Positions 36,101-45,712 of a DNA stretch of 64,000 nt are shown in pieces (within the stretch, counting starts at the first letter, position 1; every line of letters begins with the position of its first letter). A model generated the notes under the pieces. The model was given only the letters and a program-made list of their open reading frames with translations. It made no database searches and was not told the DNA's origin. The position numbers were made by a program, and so were the translations under genes. Source of the DNA: Miscanthus floridulus (Eukaryota > Streptophyta > Magnoliopsida > Poales > Poaceae). The stretch covers positions 1,178,001 to 1,242,000 of the forward strand of contig NC_089586.1 of assembly GCF_019320115.1 (NCBI RefSeq). Reading direction: 5' to 3'.

Positions 36101-38041
36101 TGGGCCTTCTCCACATTTTCCTTATCCAGGCCGCTTCTTGTCTTCTGGACATCCATACGGAGATCTTGCGGGTAACATGGAAAACTCAGCAGCACGTAGT
36201 CTGCATAGATGGATTCAGTGTGATGGCTGTGGAGTGCAACCAATTGTTGGTCCGCGTTATAAATCTAATGTGTAAGGCCCTGAATAAGTTTCTACTTTAA
36301 TATTTTGTTGGTTGTATTTGATGATGTTAGCTCTGACATTTTCCTTATTTGCCCTACAGGAAGGAAGACTATGATTTATGTGATTCCTGTTTCCAACGCA
36401 TGGGAAATGAAATGGAGTACGCCAAAATAGACAAACCTATTTTACCCCACAGGCTTCTCAGAGATCCTCATGCGGTGGGTACCTCATCTTGTTCTTCATG
36501 GAATAAACTCTTTTTGTATGAAAGTTCCTCATCAGAATAACTGATTTGAATTTTTTTTCCTTAAAAGAACCGAAAGGTGCACCACACACGAGTTCTAATG
36601 AAGTCAAAACGGGAGAAACTTGAAAGTCGCTTCATTTTGGATGTAACTGTCCTTGATGGAACACTGATGACACCTTCTACCCCGTTCACTAAGATTTGGC
36701 GCATGCATAACAATGGGTCTGTTGTGTGGCCACTCGGCACACAGCTTATCTGGGTTGGTGGAGATCAGTTTGCATTGCAGACATCTGTTCCATTAGAGGT
36801 AGCTCTACATATTCATTGCTTTTTACGTATTTATCTGTTTGCTGTTTCGATTGCAAATTAGGCTGCAAGTTGTACAAGAAAAAATTCTTAGTTGGAGTTT
36901 TGTTGTTGTTGTTGTTGTTGTTGTGCAGATTCCTGTGGATGGCTTTCCTGTGGACAAAGAGATTGATGTTGCTGTTGATTTTGTGGCACCTACAAGGCCA
37001 GGGAGGTACATATCTTACTGGAGGTTGGCTTCACCTTCTGGTCAGAAATTTGGTCAGCGAGTTTGGGTTCATATCCAGGTTGGTACCCCACTGCTATCCA
37101 AAATATGGTTGCTTACTTTGTTAAAAAATTGGTTTACTCTTTGATAATTTTCCTTATGTCGGCTGATGTTCTGAACTGCAACTGTATCTGTAGGTGGAAG
37201 ACCCTTCTTTTGTTAATGACAATAACAGGAATGCTGCTATTAACCTGAACCTGCCTCCTGAGAGCAATAGTGCAAACACAACCAATTTAATTGATGTGAA
37301 CATTGAGCCTGTTGACTCAGCCCTTAGCGCACATGCCAAACGCACAAAAGAGTTCCATTTCTGTTCAACTGATGTTTCTGAGCCCAAGAAATCTCTGCCT
37401 ACCACGTTGTCTGCACCAGCTCCTGCAAACCCAACCGGTGATGTTTCCATATCCAGTACATCTGCTGCTGCTTTTGTGCCCTCTGTTAATGTGCCTATGC
37501 CTGAAGTTGTTACTACTCATACACCATTACCTGCTATGCCTGTGCTGCCTACAAATATACCTATTTCAGCTCCAGTATCTACTCCTGCAATTGCCCCTGT
37601 GCCTGCATCTGGTGCTGTGCCTGTGCCTCCACCTGTTAGTGCGCCTCCTCCACCTGTTAATGCCGTGGTACCTGAGCTGTCTGACCTGGATGTTCACAAT
37701 GAGGAGAAGTTGCTGAGGGAGCTGGAGGAAATGGGTTTTAGGCAGATCGATCTCAACAAGGAAATCCTTAGGCAGAACAATTACAACCTGGAGCAGTCTG
37801 TTGATGACCTATGTGGCGTGAATGAATGGGATCCACTCCTTGCAGAGCTGGAAGAGATGGTAAGACATATGCCTCTGCCTTATTCTGTGTAGTTCCAGCA
37901 ACTTGCTACAAGCTTCTTGAGTCGTTTGTTCTTTAGGGATTTGAAGACACAGAGGTGAACAAGGAGCTGCTTGCGAAGAATGGGGGAAGCATCAAGCGAG
38001 CTGTGATGGACCTCATTGCCAGGGAGAAAAAGGACAAGTGA
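33172..38041 (+). CDS. NBR1: Selective autophagy cargo receptor NBR1
   Basis: Exons: 33172-33252, 35061-36271, 36360-36474, 36568-36798, 36929-37078, 37194-37859, 37937-38041. All introns are GT-AG and phases match, giving 852 residues. NBR1 bridges ubiquitinated or aggregated cargo to Atg8 on the phagophore in the cytosol and is degraded in the vacuole. Domains: PB1 at about 22-109 with an acidic OPCA segment (YTDEDGDIVMLDDDDDL); ZZ zinc finger at about 411-460 (CDGC, CDSC), split by intron 2; four-tryptophan FW/NBR1 domain at about 487-600; a Pro/Val-rich linker; UBA1 at about 769-804; the Atg8-interacting motif WDPL (808-811); UBA2 at about 812-850. The layout is that of Arabidopsis NBR1 and tobacco Joka2. 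The ATG at 33172 was chosen because it opens the PB1 frame in a GC-rich first exon. No damage is seen. Confidence 0.95.
34305..34419. mobile_element. Tourist-like MITE in NBR1 intron 1
   Basis: A 115-bp element has inverted ends GGGCTTGTTTGGA and (reverse complement of the right end) GGCCTTGTTTGGATGCAC. TAA flanks it on both sides (34302-34304, 34420-34422), the PIF/Harbinger target duplication. Confidence 0.85.
34487..34637. mobile_element. Stowaway-like MITE in NBR1 intron 1
   Basis: A 151-bp element begins CTCCCTCCGTCCTAAATTAT and ends with the inverse of that sequence (ATAATTTGGAATGGAGGGTG), flanked by TA on both sides. Inner arms (GGCTTTTCTAGATACAT and ATGTATCTAGAAAAGCC) form a long hairpin. 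This is a Tc1/mariner-derived Stowaway structure. Confidence 0.85.
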
Positions 38042-38584
38042 AGATCGTGTGCCAGTGTGCTGTGTGCACATAGCTATCTAGACCTAAGTATATATGGGTA
38101 AATAATGAGACGGCTGTGCCACTGTGGTGCATCCCTAGTGCGAGTTTGCTTATGGTGAACTGTTCGTGCTATGTTTCTTTATGTATCTGTCGTGCGTGTG
38201 GTGTCGATGAACCCAAGTATGTGCGCGTGTGCGCCCCAGCAGTTACCTTGCCATGCCCGAGGTGTACTGCTGCTGCTTGTATGGACTGGCTGTCGTGCCT
38301 ACTCTGTCACTGAGATGTGAATCTATCTATATTTGTATTATGATGCGTGGACCAATGTTTGATGCTTCGCCCTTGTAAGGCTGTCTCGTGATCTATTAAG
38401 CAATTCAAATCTAAAATAGGTCTCTAACACAATTGTTTTGTTTGTGGACTTGTTTGGCTTATAGGTTTTTAAACTCAAATCTAAAATGGGTCTCTGATGC
38501 AATATCTATAGCCTCCAGTACGTTTTGTTGAAGATAAAAAATAAGTATTAAGTATTAATTTTTTTTTATCTGTAATCTTTCTAT
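38042..38584 (+). other. NBR1 3' UTR and downstream
   Basis: The 3' UTR is likely to run to about 38400; A/T-rich candidate polyadenylation words include AATAATGAG near 38100 and TTGTATTATGATG near 38333. A direct repeat, CAAATCTAAAATAGGTCTCTAACACAAT (38407-38434) and CAAATCTAAAATGGGTCTCTGATGCAAT (38476-38503), lies at or beyond the transcript end. No other gene is seen here. Confidence 0.4.
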
Positions 38585-39126
38585 ATGAATCCTGCGTCCA
38601 AACCGCGGCCAGCCAGCGTGCCACGTCGTCTGCTTTTCGCGGCCGTTCGATCGGGCGCGTGGACGGCCCAGATCGGGCGAGCGGCGGTCATTTTTCGAAA
38701 AAACTCTTCTATTTTTCGGAAATCAACCCGCGCTCCAGAGGCCCTCTCAGTACATTTTACAAAAAACACCTCAGATTATTTCAAAATCAACCCGCAGTCC
38801 AGATCGGATGGGCTCAAACCTTCTCGCCTGCCCCCGCCGCCGTTGCCGCCCTCACGCGCCCCTTCCTCTCTCCCGTGGCGGCGCAGCGGGAGGCCCAAAA
38901 CGCTGCCGCCTCCGCGCGCTGCCTGCGGCCGGAGCCGCCGCGCCCGTACCCCGCCGTCCTGCACCTCCGAACCGCCGCCGCCGCTTGGCCTACCGCCCAA
39001 GAGGTCCGGCCACCGCCGCTCCCCACGCCGACTGCGGCCGAGGGCAGCAGATCGGACGGCGGCGACGATGACGCCCTCTACGACCTTGTCAACACCTACA
39101 TGGACCTGTACGGGCTGCTAGGATGA
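38585..39126 (+). pseudogene. GC-rich open region, possible gene fragment
   Basis: Two plus-strand frames stay open together here (38585-39121 and 38659-39126), which base composition alone can cause. The frame ending DDDALYDLVNTYMDLYGLLG is the better candidate because its last 20 residues are acidic and hydrophobic rather than Pro/Ala/Arg-rich. I do not recognise the protein. The upstream part has words seen before many grass genes and repeats (ATTTTTCGGAAATCAACCCGCG). It may be cargo of the Helitron ending at 41354. Confidence 0.25.
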
Positions 39127-41266
39127 CCGCGGCAGCCGCACCAGCGGCACCCGCGCGGGCAGCGCCGTGGAGAGCCGGTCCACAGGCTAGGTGCCGCCTC
39201 CTGCTGTTCTCGCTCGGCGAGACTCGGGCCATGGTCAAGGAGTGGCTGACCAGACAGGCTCCTTAGCTAGCTTGCGATGCACAAGACGTGGCTGGCCAGA
39301 CGCGCGGCCGTCCCGACATGCGGCCACGGCGGCCCATGGTCACCGCGAGCGGATAGTCCGCGGCCACGGCGGTGCAGCGCCACTACGAGCCACGGCCCGC
39401 CAGCCTACTGTGCACACTGCTTGCTGAAGATGTTCAGCATGTCAGCAGATGCAGCGTAGCTCCTTCTCCTGTAGGAGTATCTATTATGCGTACAAGGTGC
39501 TCGATCAAATGTCGTGCCCATGCTAAATTTTATTATGGTATGCCTCTCATATCTAGATCTCCTCACTCTCTGTCAATTTCCAAGACTGATGAAATATTTG
39601 GATTTTCTGGAACTTTGTTTTGCCCTGCACAATGTTGACTCCCAACTGCAAGATTTTATTATTTTTCTTTCAATGTAAACATGTGTAGTTTTGAAGCCTA
39701 GGGGACAAATACGTTGAGAAGACAAAGAAAAAGGCTATCTACAAATATTAGCGGTAGTATATAGAACTACAACTCATAGCCTTGTATGTATTTCACCATT
39801 CAATGGCTGAGATTTGCTTACACAGTCTGATTATAAGTGAAGTAATTTTCATATGAAAAATTATATAGCTGGTTTAAGAGAGATTGGTTTGTAAGGAAAC
39901 GTTGTGCACATATGCTGATATTTGTAAAAAAAGATACGGAATGTTGCCCATGTATTTGTAGGTCCCTTGTCCTTGCATGAGTTTTTCTGAGTCTGAATAC
40001 TATTCTAAGCACCCATTTATGATAATCTCATCATGGGGACATTTAATCTTAAGTTATTATATGTCATTCTTCTGGTGGAAAGAGATTAGGGAAGTAATAT
40101 TAAACTCCATAGTGTCACTTCTGTTCACAAAGCCACGCACAGCTGATTTCACTGTGCCTTATTTGCACCAATTTCATGCTTTGATAGCTATTTTGGGAAC
40201 ATATCACTATATCAGAGACTTATGCCCAACCCAGCTTCATATCCTTGCAATGCAAGTGCCATATTTTACATCAAAGTAAATCTTCATCATATAATATTCT
40301 TCAGTTCTGTTCTATCGCTAGCAGGCCATATGTATTCACTATCATGTTGGGTTGTTTGTTTTCTTTCTTTCTTTTGAGGAGCATGTGTGTTCCCACTCCT
40401 TTCTTCACAAGATGGACACTGGCAAATTGTTGTTCGCTGACTGCCACCCAAGAGCTGATCATATGAATGATTTAAATTAATGTTGGTATACAGACCAGAC
40501 CCGGCCCGTTGTAGTTTTTCTATGTATATCAAATTAGATTTTACTTAGTGCAAATGAATGATGATAAACATATGTTAATCTTTGTAGCTTTTGGGCAATC
40601 CAACTATGCCAATTTGGGAATCGCTGCCAAATTCCAGTATGCTGTAAACACAAATCTTCATACATTTACGCATTAAACAATAACTCGGACTCAATTCTAA
40701 ACTAGATCAGTTCGGTTATTTGTGCCAAGGCCTTTGTGCAAATAGCATGCAACTCGCTAATTAAATTATGCAGGTCACATTTTTTTAGCAACAAATATGC
40801 ATATCACGTGTACCTCTTTATTTAGAGAATTCATTCCTTTTTTATTCTCACTTTACAACTACTACTTCTGTTTAACACCTTTTGTTATATATCGTATCAC
40901 TGAATAATCACAAATTATCCATGAAATAGACAGACCATACCAGAAGCCCATTGTCTGTAAATAAGCAGCTTATACAAATCTTAAAAAAGAAGCTTTCTGC
41001 GGTTTGTTTCTCATTATTGATAAACAATGCTTAAGACATTTTTCTCTTATTGATAGACAATTTAAGACACTTCTATACAATATTTACATTTTTAATTTGG
41101 GCCTCCTATATTGTTGCTTCAATTTTATACTGCAAACTTGAATCACTGGTGTTCTATATGTTCCAAATGAATTTACGCCATTATACTCCAATTAAAGCAC
41201 CACTGAGGATATAAACATACATATCTAGCATTTTCATATTACCCAGTATCCTACACAAAATTAAGT
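39127..41266. other. No recognisable gene; possible Helitron body
   Basis: GC-rich to about 39450, then AT-rich. Open frames are short and unconvincing. If the terminus at 41323-41354 is a true Helitron 3' end, this stretch is likely its body. The 5' end (A followed by TC) could not be fixed; TCTTTCTATATG at 38576 is one possibility. Confidence 0.3.
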
Positions 41267-41286
41267 TTTTTTTTTTTTTTTGAGAA
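41267..41286 (-). mobile_element. 20-bp poly-A retro-insertion with 14-bp target duplication
   Basis: Fifteen T residues plus GAGAA lie between two exact copies of ACACAAAATTAAGT (41253-41266 and 41287-41300). Read on the minus strand it is TTCTC followed by poly-A, the product of an almost immediately aborted target-primed reverse transcription. Confidence 0.75.
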
Positions 41287-41322
41287 ACACAAAATTAAGT
41301 AAACAGTGGCCATCACAGAGAT

Positions 41323-41354
41323 GGCGCGGCAACGCCGCGCCCCATTTTTTCTAG
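41323..41354 (+). mobile_element. Helitron 3' terminus (hairpin plus CTAG)
   Basis: An 8-bp stem, GGCGCGGC (41323-41330) and GCCGCGCC (41334-41341), with a 3-nt loop is followed nine bases later by CTAG (41351-41354) and then T. A short GC hairpin about 10 nt before CTRR, inserted 5' of T, is the defining right end of Helitrons. The element would extend leftward on the plus strand. Confidence 0.6.
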
Positions 41355-42029
41355 TGTTATCCAAAAACAAATGGGTCACCAAAGGACGAATGGGTCTATG
41401 GGTCATCCAAAGGACGAGTTGTATTTTGGATCGTGGAGACCGTCTAATAATGTATTATCGCTTGGCCTGCTTGTTCAGTCAGCTCCTGGTAATGGTAAAT
41501 CGTGTCTCTGGAGCAGTTAGCAGTTACAATAGTGATGCAGCTGCACGTACGTAATCACGGATAACTGTATCCAGTACGTTCTGCTATGCAGCGATTTGGG
41601 TGATCTGCGCTGGCAGTGCTACAAGTCTTAACTGAGCAGCCACGAAAGAGCCATCTGGAATAACAAATCTATAAAGATCTCTAATCCTGGTGACTTAGCT
41701 ACAGTACCCTCCGGTTTCCTCCGCTGCTCTTCCTTTCCACTGCCTGCGCCCTCCACCGACCGTCGCGCCGCCCGCAGGATGCCGCGCGTGCTCCGCCCCG
41801 CCTCCGGCCAGCTGTGCGTACACCCGACCAGAGCGCCCCCGCCTGCGCCCTCCCCCAGCCGCTGCGCACCAACGCCTCCGGGGCGCGCCACGGCCCCGCA
41901 ACAGCGCCGGCCCGCCTCCGGCCATCTCCCTCACGGCGCCATCCTCGCACACTCCTGCAGCAGCGACGGCCGCGCCCGCGGCCTGCCAGCGCAGGGAGGC
42001 ACCAAGCGTCCTCCGCCGTCGCCTAGGGA
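41355..42029. other. No supported gene; GC-rich stretch
   Basis: Several overlapping frames are open on both strands from 41700 to 42140 because of high GC content. None shows a recognisable domain or consistent splice structure, so I do not call a gene. Confidence 0.4.
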
Positions 42030-42187
42030 GAAGGGCGGGCCTGGTGCAAGCGGTAAAGTACCGCCTGTGATCAGAAGGTCCCAGGTTCGAGTCGTGATCT
42101 TCTTGCATTGCACAGGCGAGGATAAGGCTTGCCACTGACACCCTTCCCCAGACCCCGCACAGAGCGAGAGCTCTCTACACTGGGTAC
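42030..42187 (+). mobile_element. Au-like SINE
   Basis: This is a tRNA-derived SINE. The A box TGGTGCAAGCGG is at 42042-42053 and the B box GGTTCGAGTC at 42084-42093, followed by the Au-family body (CTTGCATTGCACAGG, GATAAGGCTTGCC, CCTTCCCCAGACCCCGCACA, GCGAGAGCTCTCTACACTGGGT). It is not a functional tRNA because the acceptor and anticodon arms do not fold. Confidence 0.75.
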
Positions 42188-42453
42188 TAATTGAGTGCCC
42201 GCTGCCACGGGAGCTAAAGATTAGAACAATGCATACAATTAACAGACTCAAACAAAATTGTCAAAATGAAAGATTATTAGATTATGTGATTAAGTTACAA
42301 AAGCTCAAGCCGTTTCTATGTACCCGAGACAGTCTATACCTGCTCCAAACTCAACATCCTGAACAAGCACCTCCCCTCTGGCCTGGGTATAGGATATTGC
42401 TGTTGTTATCGAAAGGTCCTGAACAAACATCCTGAACAAGCACCTCCCCACTG

Positions 42454-42610
42454 TTACACCCTCATCACTTCCTCCTCTTCCTCAGACGTGAAATCGTTCT
42501 TGATGTTGAACTTTTCGCGGTTGTCCTTTGGAGTCTTCCTCTTCGTCATGTCCGTGACGCTCAGGCAGGTCAGGTTCAGCAGGCCCCTTGATGTCCAGGT
42601 AGTTTGCAGC
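42454..42610 (-). pseudogene. SKP1-like C-terminal exon fragment
   Basis: On the minus strand, after a CTTCGCAG acceptor, the sequence encodes AANYLDIKG and then, after one extra G in a GGGG run, continues as [16 protein letters not shown] and [15 protein letters not shown] to a TAA at 42454-42456. This is the C-terminal Skp1 domain that binds F-box proteins in SCF ubiquitin ligases; AANYL.IKG and NIKNDFTPEEEEE are its signature. The one-base insertion and the absence of the N-terminal exon nearby make it a dead fragment. It is one of several gene pieces on this strand. Confidence 0.8.
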
Positions 42611-42859
42611 CTGCGAAGACCAATTACATGTTAAGTATTTTTGTCTCATGAATGTGACAGTCATGCAAACTATTCAGTGACTTTATGATCTATGACGGTA
42701 CACAATACAGTCGTACAATGTATTTATTTCTTGACACTACAAATGGCAAAATTACAAACCAATATCAATTCTGTAAAGCTAGTATTATCACTAAACGTTG
42801 ACCATTACCAAGCATCCAAGCCTTTGACCCCACCAAGCATGGCAGAACCATAAAACTGC

Positions 42860-42973
42860 AATGGTTGTAGCGCTGGGAGAAGGATTCGGTAATTATTGAT
42901 TACCGATTCCTTCTTGTAAAACTATTCTCCTTTGTCTTAATGAAGCACGTGTCTACACGTCCGCGAAAAAAAA
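42860..42973 (+). mobile_element. 5'-truncated LINE tail with 16-bp target duplication
   Basis: A 114-bp insert ends AATGAAGCACGTGTCTACACGTCCGCG plus nine A residues, a LINE-type 3' end common in grasses. Exact copies of AGAACCATAAAACTGC flank it (42844-42859 and 42974-42989). Truncation, poly-A and a 16-bp duplication together establish target-primed reverse transcription. Confidence 0.8.
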
Positions 42974-42989
42974 AGAACCATAAAACTGC

Positions 42990-43989
42990 TCCAGCTTATC
43001 CTAAATCATCAGCCAAACCTTTCGGAATAATTTCAAATATCTATGGATCCAAGTACAACATTGATCATGAGTAGAAAGGTATAAACCACTCCTAATAATT
43101 ACCAAGTGTACAATTTCAAATGCCTCAGTTTTTCTGGTTATGCTAGAGCAACTTAATTGACACAACCTTAGTATATATATAAGAGCAAACTTTACGTAAG
43201 GGTAATTTTTTGACTCATACTATCAAAGAAGACATACCAACCATGCACATCTTATCACCCTTAAGCAATTTGCCACATCCTACAACTTCATCTTCTGTTT
43301 GCCAGAGCAAGGCTGAGGTCCCATAGTTGTGGTCTCCAGTATGCTCCAGAGTTCACTACATCAGCTCCCTTTCTTGCAGTCTGGCCAAATGGAGGATGAC
43401 ACATAACCAAAAGACAAAATGAATTGAAATAAATTGTCTGGATGGACAAGCATCGCAGCTTCTTGATAAAGATCAATAATAGCATAAATAAAATATGAAG
43501 AAAATCTGGAGCTTCATGTTGTGATAACAGAGACAAGTAGTTTTAAAATTAAAAACCAAACTCCATCTTAAACCTTGTCCTTCCCTCCTCCCTCCCTCCA
43601 CTTCAAGATTAAGATCAATACAAATGGAAGCGTTTAGCTAAAATAATTAATTTAAGATAAGTAGAGAGGTGATATACCTTTTCCAAACACCTTGGTTCAC
43701 AATTAAATTGATCAGAAACTTCTTCTCAATTCAAAAGACAAACTGAAGAACAATGTTTCTTCTTTTGAAATGAGTATGGAAAAAGGAAATCATATCTTTC
43801 CAATTTTGATGTAATATGGGGGTTGATGGAGTTAGGTTGCGGATGCTGCAGCAATAGCTGCTGTTTCAGAGCTGGTTGCACAGGAGCAGAAGGTGCAACC
43901 TTAAGTTCCTCCAGAAGTCCCTACACAAGGTATACAAATAAAATATAATCTTTTAGAAAACTGGCAGACTCAGAATGCATATAGCAGAC
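42990..43989 (-). other. Intervening sequence with possible exon scraps
   Basis: Mostly AT-rich, intron-like sequence. Two minus-strand segments look exon-like: 43241-43400 (frame reading YGTSALLWQTEDEVVGC, before a GTATGT-type donor) and about 43805-43922 (Gln-rich, after a TTGTGTAG acceptor, starting GLLEELKVAPSAPVQ). I cannot identify either. They fit the pattern of mixed gene pieces on this strand. Confidence 0.25.
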
Positions 43990-44200
43990 CTAGAGGCTGT
44001 GATGGTTGAGGCGCTTAACAGCGAGGACGACCTTGAGCCGGTGGAGCGGAAGAAGGCACGGTAAACGGAGCCGAAGCCGCCCTTGCGGACCTTGAGCATG
44101 CAGCTGAAGCCGTTGGTGGCTTTGACGAGCTCGTCAAGATCAAACATTCACAAGGGCTGTGCTCCCCGCTCCTCCGACAGCTCCTGGATGCTCCGTGTGG
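43990..44200 (-). pseudogene. Receptor-like cytoplasmic kinase N-lobe fragment
   Basis: On the minus strand the fragment reads IQELSEERGAQPL, stop, MFDLDELVKATNGFS and then KVRKGGFGSVYRAFF. This is the glycine-rich ATP-binding loop of receptor-like cytoplasmic kinases (usual GxGxFGxVY). After a frame change the beta-3 strand follows as VVLAVKRLNHHSL with the catalytic lysine, then TAG. Only the first part of the kinase is present. Both the start of the fragment, fused directly to a different kinase at about 44200, and the frame change show it is not functional. Similarity is closest to the RLCK VII (PCRK-like) group, by recall. Confidence 0.75.
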
Positions 44201-44310
44201 GCAATTTCTATCATTGCAGAATCCCTGTACTTCTTCATGCCCCTAATGATCTTGATAGCCACCATTTCTTCCTATTCCGTATCCCAACACTCCAACACCT
44301 GACCAAAGCT
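44201..44310 (-). pseudogene. LAMMER (AFC/CLK-type) kinase exon fragment
   Basis: The minus-strand frame reads FGQVLECWDTE, TAG, EEMVAIKIIRGMKKYRDSAMIEI. This is the N-lobe exon of plant AFC dual-specificity LAMMER kinases, which phosphorylate SR splicing factors; VAIKII contains the ATP-binding lysine. A TCTAG acceptor precedes it. The next base begins an unrelated kinase sequence, so this is a captured fragment. The TAG (expected Lys) also disables it. Confidence 0.75.
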
Positions 44311-45215
44311 AGACACATTCAGTTATGAATATAAGCAGGACGACCAGATTAGTAACTACAAAAGGTATAATAAATAATGGCAAAGCAGTATGATTATACA
44401 TATTATAATCCTCGCAACACCATGCAAACAATCAATAGGCCCCTTGTTGAATGAGATTTTACATTTACCAGACTCCTGAGAGAAGCAGCCATGACCAACA
44501 TTAGTTTCAAGCACAAAACAGTGATAATATTCACACTGCCTGCAGTGGTGCCCTCACTACTATTCCTACGACTAAGCACATCAGTGGTGCATGATTTGAC
44601 CTGTACAAGATAATAATTTCAATATTGTTTCGACATTGATTTGACCTGTACAAAATAATAATTTCAATATTGTTTCGACTTAGAATGTAGGATCACCAAG
44701 AACGAAGAATCCCAAGAATCGATTATATGTTTAAAGAAGTGGATATGAAAAGGTAAATATCCAAACCAGCTGATAACCACTGGATATTGCCATATTGGAG
44801 ATGATCTAGTGACACTTTCTAAAAGCATTTTCACAAACAGGTGGTGAGCATGAGATATTGCCATTCATAGATTCAAACAAAGTGAACCAGATTAAGAGCG
44901 GACCGGAACTGTATGTAGTTGCTGACCTGCGCATGATCCAGGGCAGGAGGAGCCGGAGCGAGATGGGGAAGCAGAGCTGAGCCGGAGTCAGGGAGGGCAC
45001 GGGCAGTTTGGCCTCCACGGGCTGCTGGCGCCGCGGCGGGGCGGCGGATCTGAGGCGAGCGCGATGCGGCGGGGTGGCCGTGTGGACGTGTGGTCACCGC
45101 TCCACGAGTACCAAAACCTGGCGGCGAAGGGCGAGGAGCGGAGGCCGGGTCCGTGTGCAAGGGCGGGGCGGAGTTATTGCAGCGGGGTGGGCGGAGCCAG
45201 GGCGGCTCGTCGTCG
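44311..45215 (-). other. Leader of the fragment mosaic, possible first exon
   Basis: 44311-44920 is AT-rich without a recognisable product. From 44925 to 45160 a Pro/Ala-rich minus-strand frame starts MHTDPASAPRPSPPGF and ends DHAQ before a GTCAGC donor. It could be a first exon giving the downstream fragments a chimeric transcript, but its composition alone could keep the frame open. Confidence 0.25.
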
Positions 45216-45224
45216 TCCTCATCC
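45216..45224. repeat. Left 9-bp target duplication of MULE
   Basis: TCCTCATCC directly precedes the left TIR; the identical 9-mer follows the right TIR at 55898-55906. Confidence 0.9.
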
Positions 45225-45712
45225 TATGAAATTTTTGCATTTTGGTTCCTTTTGAAAACATTTTTTATAAAAAAAAATGTTTATCGAAAATAGACCATTT
45301 TTTAGACGTCTTAGAACATGACGCCAAGGTATGAGGGTCAACGTCGACTGACACGACGCCGAGGTCTTGCCACGTCAGGGACGACCCCGGTCGACGGCGA
45401 CACGGTGGCGCATGGGGTCCGACACGTCGGCGTTGTGTCAGCCAACGCCACAGGCCCAACCTCGGCGCGGTGAGACTACACGCCGAGCTATTGACACCAT
45501 CCGGCGCGCGGCCTAGGCGGCCCAACAACGCTTCGTAGCCCAATAACTCGGCACGGGGTCACTTAACGCCGAGCCACCAGACTCGGCGCGGCCCGACTCA
45601 ACACCAAGGTCTGGACTCTTGAAGCCGCGCCGCGGCCCTCTTCTTCTTCCTCCCTCCATTCTGAAAGCGCCGGCTCTCTGTTCGTCTCCCCCCACGGCCC
45701 CCACGAAACCCT
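45225..45712 (+). repeat. Left terminal inverted repeat of MULE
   Basis: It pairs with 55415-55897 in reverse. The outer 110 bp are AT-rich and the inner part is crowded with CTCGGCG and GACGCCGA words in both orientations. It ends in a promoter-like stretch with ACGAAACCCTAACCC. Confidence 0.9.

Noticed and set aside
41695..42141. Long minus-strand and plus-strand frames
   Set aside because: High GC content keeps several frames open together; no domain, and the SINE overlaps the end.
42030..42187. Possible tRNA gene because of A and B box matches
   Set aside because: No cloverleaf fold or anticodon arm, and the downstream body is that of an Au-type SINE.
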